In this document: piece by piece, positions 38,965 to 47,500 of the stretch
Layout of the letters: every line of letters starts with the position of its first letter
Numbering within the stretch: position 1 is the stretch's first letter
Made by a program: the position numbers and the translations under genes
Origin: Neocallimastix lanati (nom. inval.)
Taxonomy: Eukaryota; Neocallimastigomycota; Neocallimastigomycetes; Neocallimastigales; Neocallimastigaceae
Assembly: GCA_016946835.1 (NCBI GenBank)
Contig: JACVTC010000011.1
Location: forward strand, 1,865,001 to 1,912,500
Direction of reading: 5' to 3'
Length of the DNA: 47,500 nt
The notes under the pieces: model-generated
Told to the model about the DNA's origin: nothing
The model's database searches: none
The model's input: only the letters and a program-made list of their open reading frames with translations

Positions 38965-39648
38965 ATGAAGTTTTCTATTCTTGGTGGGTTAATACTTATT
39001 GCTAGTAGAGTTTTAGCGGAATGTTCCGATGATGATGCAGGTACTTTAGGTAAGTGTTTAACTACTCTTTCATCTTCAGGATTTGGAGGTACAGCAGAAC
39101 TCTTTAGTAAAAAGGAAGAGGTTGAAGCTTTTTGTAAGAACTTTACAGATGTCGATGATTGCAAAAATGCTGTTCCGATATTGACAAAGAGTGCTGAATG
39201 TGTAGCTAAATTACCTGCCGATTCACAAGGATCAGCTTTAAAATTACAACTTTTGTATTTATCATTCTGTGGTACTGATGGTGATAACAAACAATGCCCT
39301 CTAGCCAAATTTATTACTGAAAATGTTAGTAAAATTACTGATGAAAAAGCAGCAGAGTCAGAAGATTTAAAGAAGGTTCTTGCTGAAGACTGTAAAAATG
39401 AAAAATGTAATGCTAATATGCAAATTGCAGGTGGTATTATGAGTCAAGATTCAATTAAAGATGCTATAGCTATTTTAGCTAAAGGATTAAATGCAGTAGT
39501 TCAAAAATATAAGGAAAATTATGAAAAGAAAACTTGTGATGCTATTACTGGAAATGGATCTGATGATAAAGATGATGCTGTAACCTTAAAAAGAATTACT
39601 TTTTCACTTATTGGAATGATATTATTAACATCACTTATATTACTTTGA
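38965..39648 (+). CDS. Cys-rich secreted, probably GPI-anchored protein of unknown function, 227 aa
   Basis: A single open frame with no intron needed. Residues 1-18 form a signal peptide (MKFSILGGLILIASRVLA). The mature part contains about ten Cys, mostly as spaced single residues (for example EAFCKNF, VDDCKN, SAECVA, YLSFCGTD, KQCPLA, AEDCKNEKCN, KKTCDA), consistent with a disulfide-bonded helical domain. A hydrophobic C-terminus (FSLIGMILLTSLILL) preceded by a small-residue, polar stretch (GNGSDDKDD) fits a GPI-attachment signal. I do not recognise the family. A cell-surface or wall location is inferred. The gene is isolated, with 3.7 kb of AT desert upstream. Confidence 0.85.
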   Translation: MKFSILGGLILIASRVLAECSDDDAGTLGKCLTTLSSSGFGGTAELFSKKEEVEAFCKNFTDVDDCKNAVPILTKSAECVAKLPADSQGSALKLQLLYLSFCGTDGDNKQCPLAKFITENVSKITDEKAAESEDLKKVLAEDCKNEKCNANMQIAGGIMSQDSIKDAIAILAKGLNAVVQKYKENYEKKTCDAITGNGSDDKDDAVTLKRITFSLIGMILLTSLILL

Positions 39649-40190
39649 ACAAATATTAAATAAAGCTTTATCATACATGAGAATAAAAATTTTTTTTATT
39701 AAAAAAATAAATATTTTAATATATTAAATTTTTATTAGTATTTAAAAAGAAAAAAAAAATAAACAATAATTATTTTAAATATATTTTTATGTAGTATTTT
39801 AAATCAATGTTAAGTAAAAAAAAATGAAAATAAAAATAAAAAAATAAAGAAAAAATATATGATTCTATGTTAATTGTATAAAAAAATTATTTATTAATTA
39901 TATGAAATCCTAATTTAAAAAAAATATGATTTATTTTATATTAAATAGGATTTTATTTTATTTTTAAAATATATATATATAATTTAAAGAAATTATTAAT
40001 ACATAATTCAATAATTATTTGAATTAAATTTAATTGTATAATTAATATAATTATTTAAAGAAATAGGAAATTAATATATAATATATTAGTTATAGATAGA
40101 AGGTGATAATAACATATGTCCAGTTATTAAATATATATTGTTAACAATGACAAAATAAAAAAAATAAATAATAATTGAAAATTTTATGAA
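39649..40190. other. AT-rich intergenic, no gene seen
   Basis: Simple AT sequence only; it includes the 3' flank of the preceding gene. Confidence 0.5.
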
Positions 40191-40194
40191 TAAT

Positions 40195-40622
40195 AATTTT
40201 AATAAAAATCCTTTTGAATTTCAGAAAACTATTATAAATGGTTATATGAAGATAGATGTAATGAAGAAATGATATTACTACTTGACGATTTTGATCATAT
40301 ATATAAAGGAATCATTTGATAACAATATTGAACCAGATAGAGGAAATCGTTATAGATTATAAATAATCTAAATATACAGAGATAGTATTTAGTCACGAAC
40401 TTTAATATTATAATAATACTGAACTATTTATCGGTCCATGGAGGGTTGATGGAAAAGGAATAACCTATATCAGGTGTACTAATTACAGCTTTCTGTGATT
40501 CTGATGATAGTCGATGGTTATCCTTTCTAAAGTGGCTTCAATACGAAGAGAGAAATTTGGAATACAGGAAGACTGTAGAAAGTGAACTTGATGTTTTATA
40601 TTGTTTTAAACTGGATATGTAG
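40195..40622 (+). pseudogene. Unrecognised coding-like remnant
   Basis: Composition is coding-like and three plus-strand pieces read as ordinary protein in alternating frames: YYKWLYEDRCNEEMILLLDD (about 40230-40315), TELFIGPWRVDGKGITYIRC (about 40420-40490) and SDDSRWLSFLKWLQYEERNL (about 40498-40620), the last ending in TAG. Stops and frame changes separate them and no start is clear. I cannot name the family. It may be a decayed gene or mobile-element fragment; introns are possible but no convincing pairs were found. Confidence 0.4.
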
Positions 40623-40639
40623 TAACATTGGTGTTGTAT

Positions 40640-41250
40640 AATTAATAATATCATGTAGTTTCTACATATTATCATTGTAATGAATCTTTTGTATTTTTTT
40701 TACTTTAGCATTATTTTGTATATGTATTTTTCTATAGTATTATTTATACTTTCATGTAGCTATTGCAAAATGGAAATGTAGGAGATTGATTCACTTCAAA
40801 ACTTATGTTTAAGATATTATTTAACTGATAGGAATCTTTTATAGTCTTTCACTACTAACATTATTTACATTTTCATTTTAGTTTATTTATGATTATATTA
40901 GAAAAAATTATTTTATCAATCATAACTTTACAAATCGATTAGAATTTCAGAAACTCAAAAGTTAACAGAAAATACAAAAAAAAAAAAAAAAAGAGTTTAT
41001 TCATTACTAAAATAACAAGAAAAAAGATATTATTCATTACTACAAAATTCTTAAGTTGTTCATTTTATTTAAACTTAATCAATTACTCTACGAAAATTGG
41101 ATCTTCATATTTTTATTATTATTTTATTTTTTTTATTTATATATATTTTTCAATTTAATTATATATATATATTTTTTATCTATATTTCTTAGTTTTTTAG
41201 TATTTTAGTTTTCATTGTTTCATTTTTTTAAATTGTAGTTTTTAGTTAAT
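40640..41250. other. AT-rich flank upstream of the LINE
   Basis: No gene seen. The last 60 bases before 41252 could be the LINE 5' leader, whose true start cannot be set from sequence alone. Confidence 0.45.
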
Positions 41251-41251
41251 T

Positions 41252-42713
41252 ATGGAAAAGATATTTCACCGAGGTTCTCGCTGCTATGGAACATCTATTG
41301 ACAACACTGGGTTGATTTTTATCCGTGGTATACTCTCATGGACTAATGCTAAAATGAAGGAATTTATTCATTCTAAATGCAAAAAAATTCAATGATAATA
41401 TTTTGTCAGTAAAAAGAATTACTAATTTCAATGATAGCTTCTTCAGGATAAAAGTATACACTCCAAATTTCAACCACAAAAAATTTAAAGAAGTATTTAA
41501 AAATGCACTATCAGGAGTTAAAATTTCATATCGTAGATGTTCCAAATGGAATCATAAGGTTTCTTTTTGGCATTTAAAACAAAAATTAATATCTAATAAC
41601 ACATCCAATGATATTAACACAGTAAACCTCAGTTCAACGAATTTTGTAAATGTTATTAATGGCAATCACGGACTCATTGCTCCCAATATACCTAATCTTA
41701 ATTCTCAAAATCCATTTTCATATTCAACACAGGAAAGTTTTCTTTTTGCCAACTAAGGCAAAAAGAAAAGAGATAGTATTAAGTACTTCAACACAATATT
41801 AAAACCATTATTTCTATGTTTTCAGGAAACAGGTAATGGTAGTCAAGCAATACTTGAAGATAATTCCTGTACTTATCTTGTTTCTTTAACAACATATAGT
41901 CTCTGGAATCACTCTAAGTGTTCTGTTGGTAATGTCTATATTCCCACTAAGAAACACTCATTACAAGTCCGATATGCATTTTCAGAAGTTTTCACATGGC
42001 TTCAGAATCACATTAATCATCCATCTATTCTTCTTGGAGACTTTAACATGAGTACCTCTGATTTACAAGATAAATTATCCAATAGTGACCTTGATAACTG
42101 GTTTATTCTTCCGATTAATGGTTCACCTATTTCATGGATAAGAGGTAGATATTCATCATATATTGATCATGCATTAGTCAATTCAAGTATTCTGAATAAA
42201 ATATCTAGTGCTTATTTTGTTGATTATCCTTCTGTATCTGATCATAAACATCTCGTAGTTTATTGTAAGAAAATTACCACAGATGACACATTTTTGTTAC
42301 CAAAAAAATTTGTAAGATGGGATAGGTATAAATGTCTTTAACAAAAGAAAGAAATATGTCATCATAATAAATTTGAGGTTCTTAGTGAAGAAATAGGAAA
42401 TGAAGGTCTTTCGACAGATTGTGTTATTAAAAAGTTCATTAGCACTACTAATTCCATTGCTAAGGATTTATCCATTACATCTTCAACAGAAATCCGAAAA
42501 GTAATGTTTAGAATGTCACGAAAAATTTATTGTCTTCAAAAGGTAAAGCATATTAAATACAAACAAATTAAGCGTTATGTTTCTGCAAATGATTCCAATG
42601 AATTTGCTAAAATAGTTGACTCGTATAACAGACTTTGTGAATCAATTTATAAAAATATATCGAATTTAGGAAAAAAGAATATTTATATTGGATTAAAATT
42701 GAATGTTAGTTAG
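41252..42713 (+). pseudogene. LINE ORF, N-terminal domain and endonuclease part
   Basis: 41252-41395 encodes an opening segment (MEKIFHRGSRCYGTSIDNTG). After a frame change, 41396-41756 carries a region alignable by eye with the 6.8-7.06 kb remnant. From 41757 the endonuclease runs with CFQETG (catalytic Glu), ILLGDFNM (Asp/Asn) and VSDHKHLVV (Asp-His), all in one frame and broken only by TAA at 41754 and 42339. A linker follows to the TAG at 42711. All hallmark residues remain, so inactivation is probably fairly recent. Confidence 0.88.
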
Positions 42714-45424
42714 CTCTTAAAAAGGATAGTAGGAAAGCATGGAAATGGGTTAAAAAGAATGCAAAAATAAATAATCAATCTTTCACGGTCTCTCATCCTA
42801 TTAAAAATTATAATAATGAACTTGTTTCTTCTACAGATGAAAAATTAAAAGTTTGGCATTCTCATTATAAATTCTTAGGGTCGGATTCTTCAGGTCATAG
42901 TCTTTCTAAAGATTACTGGAAAGATTCTGATGCATTAAGGAATTTGGGAAGACCAAGGCAACAAGAATGTGATATTAACCAAGGTATTAGCGATGAAGAA
43001 ATTTGCAAAGCAATCTCCTCCACTCCAAACTTTAAAGCTTGTGGCCCTGATGGTATTCCAATGGAATTCTTCAAAGCTTTGATTCCTTGTAAAGATGATT
43101 CAGAAGGATCAAATGATAATAATAGTAATATTTCATCTGGCTTTAATTGTCTCAAAGCCTTTATCAATCGTATTTGGAATGGTGATTTCCTAAAATCATG
43201 GAATAACGCTTCAATAGTTTCTATTCATAAAAAGGGCGATCCATCAGATTGTAATAACTATCGTGGCATCTCTCTTATCAATAATGGATTAAAAATTATA
43301 GCAAAAATCATAGCTAATAGAATCTCTAAATACGGAATTGATGAAGGTTTTATAAGACCTGAACAATATGGATTTCGTAATCGAGAGGAATGTATAAGTC
43401 TTTACACTACATTAAGAATTATTTGTCAGAGAAGGAAATTTGAAAATAAGGATACTTACCATGCTTTTTTTGAACCTTAAAAAAGCGTATGACTCAGTGC
43501 CCATATATAATGTATTAATGAAGATTCATCACTTAGGTATTAGAGGTAAGTGCTATAATTTTATTGAAAATTTATACTTATCTTCCAAGACTTGTGTAAG
43601 AGTTGATGGACAATTATCGGAATCATTTATTATTAAGAAAAGAGTTCGTCAAGGTTGTCCCCTCTCACCAATTTTGTTAAACTTTTTCATTAATGATATT
43701 TTTAATAATTGTAATAAATATGGCATCTCTATTGGTGATAAACGTTGCTCTGGAGGTCTTTTTGCAGATGACATTGTGTTATGTGCTCCAACAAGATCCC
43801 AACTTAAGAAATTGTTAAAGTTTGCCAGTAAATGGGCTAGAAATAATGAAATGCAATTTGGTATCAATAAATGTGCCAGTCTAGTAGTACGAGGGGAAGT
43901 TTCTAGATTTCTTTATAATAGTAATCCTACCTTTTATCTTTCAAGTCGAGAGTTACCAAAACGAATTGCTATATCTACTTAGGTATACCATTTTCAAATG
44001 ATTTAGAATTGAAACCTATCATACAGAGAATGAATAATAAAGTTAGAAATGCACTTTACTCCATTAAAGGATTTCTTAAGAATCCTCATATTCCTATCCC
44101 TTATAAAAGAATGTTATTTTCAGCTATAGTAATTGGACAAGTTTCATATTATGCACCTCTACTTGGATCTAACAAAGATAGAACGAGAAGTACTCAGATA
44201 CTAGTTAATTCAGGATTATACTGGATTGAAGAATTTTCTAAAGGGAATAGCTTTACTTCCCTTTATTGTGTTTCTAAAGAACTTAACGTTACTCCTCTTT
44301 GGGCGAAATGTGTGATTGCTCAGGTAAGGTGTTTTAAAAAATGGAAAAACTGGAAATGTATTATCTCTGATTTACTTAGAGATATATCTCGTTGTAGACG
44401 TCAGGCATGGGATAAAGAAAGTAAAATTTTAGCTGACAAATTAAATAAATTTCCATTAAAAAAAGCTATTTTAAACTTTTACTGGGATAGAGATATGGTA
44501 GGAAAATCAATCAACGCTAAGGCTTATAAAAATAATAATTTTGAGAAAACCAGAGAGTATCTTAAGCTACCTTATAAATATCCTGAATTTAGCATTGGCT
44601 TCCGATGGGTGCTTCATGCCAGATGTGGATATAAATTTGATGCTCGTGTTGCCAAAGCCGCCAAAATGATTGAAGAAGACTGTCCTGAAAGGTATCCTTG
44701 TTGTTATAGAAAAAATAGTAATCCTCGATTGGAACATTGGTTTTCTAAATGCTATCTTTTCCGTGAATTTCGAATGAAATATTTTAAGGATATTGAAATT
44801 CTTTACGAAATATTTTATATTATTTCTAAATATTGTCCAATATCTAATAGTAATGTATCCACTGTTATCACAGATATGAATAATATAGAACTAAGTTCTG
44901 ATTCTGATAGTAGTAACGAAGTATATAATATTAACATTATTAACAATAGAAATAATATTGTTAATAATAGTAGAAATAGTGATAGTGAAAATAGAATTAT
45001 TAATATTAGTAAAAGTGAAAATTATAATATCGTTACTTCTAATTTAGTGAATAGTTCAATTGGTGAAAATCGTAGTAATTTAAGTAATTTTCTGAATAAT
45101 GAGTGTGTAAATATATATGTGACGTGGTGCCGATTATATAACTTTCTTCTTGGTGGAAGGGATGCAGATAAAATAGATTAAAATTATAAAAAGGAATGGA
45201 ATATTTTGTTTAAGAACCAAATCATTTCTGGTGATTATTCAAAAACACCATTCTTGGTGCGATCTGCGGCTCTCTTTACAGAAATTATGCCTTGGGCTAG
45301 TACTCGGCAAGGGTTACTATTCCGAAAGTATAAGCGCAAACTAACCAGGGGGGTCAACGCTGAAAATGCAGTAAGACAGGCTAGTAGGGCCAATGCCTCT
45401 GAAGGAGAAGACCATAATAATTAA
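42713..45424 (+). pseudogene. LINE ORF, reverse transcriptase and C-terminal part
   Basis: The frame resumes at 42713 (ALKKDSRKAWKWVKKNAK). RT motifs in order are KACGPDGIPMEFFK, IVSIHKKGDPSDCNNYRGIS, RPEQYGFR, LNLKKAYDSVP, RQGCPLSPILLNFFINDIF and FADDIVL, where the two Asp are the polymerase catalytic pair. Frame changes occur near 43470 (between YHAFF and LNLKKAYD) and 43975. The C-terminal part has CCYRKN..LEHWFSKCYLF, a CCHC-like zinc knuckle usual at the end of such ORFs. An in-frame TAA at 45179 separates the last 80 codons. Confidence 0.9.
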
Positions 45425-45690
45425 GACCATAATTTCTTTCAGATAGACAATTCAAACCCTAATCCATGAGGTTTGTTGCATATGAACTTTTTTTTGAATT
45501 TATTTATACACTTATTTTTGATTATTACTTTTTATTTCACGTTACTATTTTATTTATTATTATGTTCAAATTAGACAAATAATATTTATTTATTTTATTA
45601 ATTCTGTGTTTTTTTTATTTTTTATTAAAATTAAAAGTATTCATATATTTTATATAAGAATAAATAAATAAAGATTAAAGTTCGCAATAT

Positions 45691-46436
45691 TTAATTAAAT
45701 ATTATTATTATTTTTTTTTAATAAAATCAATTTTTTTTAAAAAAACAAATTGTTATTATTTGTTGTCCTTGTCTAAAAAATAATAAATGGAGAAAAATAT
45801 TTATATAATTTTTATATAAACAAAGAAAAAAAAAAAAAAGCACTTATTAAATATAATATAAAAAATAATTTTAATTTAGTATTGCTCATAATTAATAAAA
45901 ATATTTTTAATAAATTTAAGTCATATGTAGATACAATTTGTAATAAAATTATGTTATTAAAACTATTAAAACTGAGACAAATTTAATAATAATAATAATA
46001 AAAATAAAAAAAAAAAAAAAAAAGGAAAAAAAAAAAAGAAGAAACATGAATGTAAGTTAGTAAAATTACTATAATAATATAAGTTTAATATCATATCTAT
46101 TAAATTTATTAATATTTATAAAATAAAAAAAGAAAAAAGAAGGGAAAATAAGTATATATAAATATGAATCAAATATTGAGTATATATCTTGATTAAATCT
46201 GGAATTTTCATAACTTATCATATTTCCATATTTAATGAAAGGGAAAATAGAAATCATAACAGGTATTATAGTTTATTTATAATTTTTTTAATTATGACCG
46301 AAATTAATATTTTTATTAATTTTAGGCTAATATATCACATAAAATTCTATATAACTATTTTTTTTAAAAAAAATTATTTATACCATCTAATATTAGATAT
46401 AGTACAAATAATGCTACATATTCATTACATTTTTTT

Positions 46437-46471
<35 letters not shown>

Positions 46472-47500
46472 TTTTTACTATTTTAATAATTATTTTAATA
46501 TTTATATCATGATTATTGTCACTTAAAGTTCATTTAATTTTGCTATATTTCATAAATTAAAAAGAAATAGTCATTAATACGTTGATAACAGATATATGAC
46601 TTTATTTTTAATAATTTATTTTATTTATAATTTACTAAATTATTAAATAAAAAAGTACAAATTAAATAATATGTATTATATAAAGTCAGATTTAACAGGA
46701 ATAAGTATTATATTAATTATTAAAAAGAATTTTCCTTCATTAAAATAGTAATAGGAATTATTACTGTAATTATATACTATTATATTTTATTAAATAAAAA
46801 AATTATTAATATAATAATATGAATTAAATGAAAAATTATATATTTATTTATCTCTTCCTAATCAAAATCACTTAAAATATTTTAAAATAAAATTTTTTAA
46901 TAATGTTAAAAAAAATTTTTTTTGGGTTGTAATATATAAATAATACATTATTAAAACCTTATTTTATTTAAAAAAAACTATTCATAATAATATATAAATT
47001 TAAAATATAGTAAATATAAATCATTAATAATAAAAAAAAAAATTTAAATTTAAAATTTTATTTATTTTAATTAACTTTGAAATTATATTTTTAGAATTAT
47101 ATTAAATATTTAATATTATAAAAAATATAAATACGGAATAAATTTATTATATACTTTAAAATCATATTAAAAAAAAAAAAATAGAATGAAAATGAAATTT
47201 ATTTTAATATTTTAATATTTTTTATCTATTTTATATCAACTGTTTATAAAAATATAGAAATAAAAACTAATAATAATAAAAAAAAATATAAAATAAAAAA
47301 AAAATAGACACAAATAAAAATAAAATTATCCTTTAAAGATAATTTTATTTATTATTTATAATGTACATTGTAAAAACTTAAATTATAAATATATATTGAG
47401 CGTGTTTTAACAATTTATATCAAAAGAGTAAGTAAATTGAACATTTAAAAAAAGGAAATTTTTGATATCATATGTAAATAATATAAATAATATATTTTAA
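45691..47500. other. AT-rich intergenic, no gene seen
   Basis: Homopolymer tracts occur at about 46008-46023 (A) and 46440-46470 (T). Open frames here are short and translate to Phe/Ile/Tyr-rich low-complexity peptides. Nothing functional can be supported. Confidence 0.6.

Larger units (their letters stand above)
41252..45690 (+). mobile_element. Near full-length but inactivated LINE (non-LTR retrotransposon)
   Basis: One long coding region can be followed through frame changes. It has an N-terminal domain (ATG at 41252), an AP-type endonuclease (41757-42341), a linker, a reverse transcriptase (about 42940-43990), a thumb/connection region and a C-terminal Cys-His motif (44.68-44.76 kb), then a 3' UTR (45425-45690) ending in AATAAATAAAGATTAAAG. 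The element copies its RNA by target-primed reverse transcription. It is broken by stops (TGA 41393, TAA 41754, TAA 42339, TAG 42711, TAA 45179) and frame shifts (about 41393, 42711, 43470, 43975). Its 3' tail recurs at 8210-8517 and 9778-10020. It is clearly less AT-rich than the neighbourhood. Confidence 0.92.

Noticed and set aside
41393-45181. Possible non-standard genetic code, because the LINE frame meets TAA, TAG and TGA codons
   Set aside because: Neighbouring intact genes use TAA, TAG and TGA as real stops, and the LINE also has frame shifts, so it is a pseudogene.

Overview
The window looks like nuclear DNA of a very AT-rich, intron-rich eukaryote, most likely an anaerobic gut fungus (Neocallimastigomycota). 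The signs are compact genes with short GT..AG introns, intergenic DNA made almost only of A and T with 20-43 bp homopolymers and long AAT arrays, Asn/Glu-rich proteins, a secreted GH114 enzyme with a Thr/Lys tail, and a degenerate Cys-repeat protein resembling scaffoldin-like proteins of gut fungi. The organism is inferred, not proven.

Seven genes appear intact once spliced by eye, with frame kept across every junction. They are a CAMK-like Ser/Thr kinase (316-4784, +, 7 exons, 973 aa); a secreted GH114 protein with a TTTTKK tail (11942-13305, -, 2 exons, 427 aa); the poly(A)-specific ribonuclease PARN (16344-20276, +, 11 exons, 720 aa) ending in a CaaX-like CIIC; the U3 snoRNP protein MPP10 (21029-23759, -, 3 exons, 699 aa); the peroxisomal import receptor PEX5 (25490-29541, +, 7 exons, 1001 aa); a small PH-domain protein (32526-33342, +, 2 exons, 242 aa); and a Cys-rich, probably GPI-anchored secreted protein (38965-39648, +, 227 aa). 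They are ordinary separately promoted housekeeping or secreted genes and show no operon-like or cluster logic.

Between them lie mobile-element remains. These are a LINE endonuclease remnant (about 5850-7070, -); a fuller but broken LINE with endonuclease, reverse transcriptase and a C-terminal zinc-knuckle-like motif (41252-45690, +); two 5'-truncated copies of that LINE's 3' tail (8210-8517 and 9778-10020) around and inside the Cys-repeat pseudogene (about 8523-11080, -); a decayed Ty3/gypsy RNase H-integrase piece (29960-30720, -); a 300-bp foldback element built from a 15-bp motif with a probable 9-bp target duplication (15630-15929); and a very small poly(A)-tailed insert with a 15-bp target duplication inside a PARN intron (19428-19528).

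Other notable structure includes an AAT array of about 825 bp, several tandem duplications in the AT deserts, and two long GC-richer hairpins (30867-30925, 34998-35055) that no gene explains. The remaining intergenic stretches (35.2-38.96 kb, 45.7-47.5 kb and others) show nothing beyond AT-rich simple sequence. No tRNA, rRNA or CRISPR was found.
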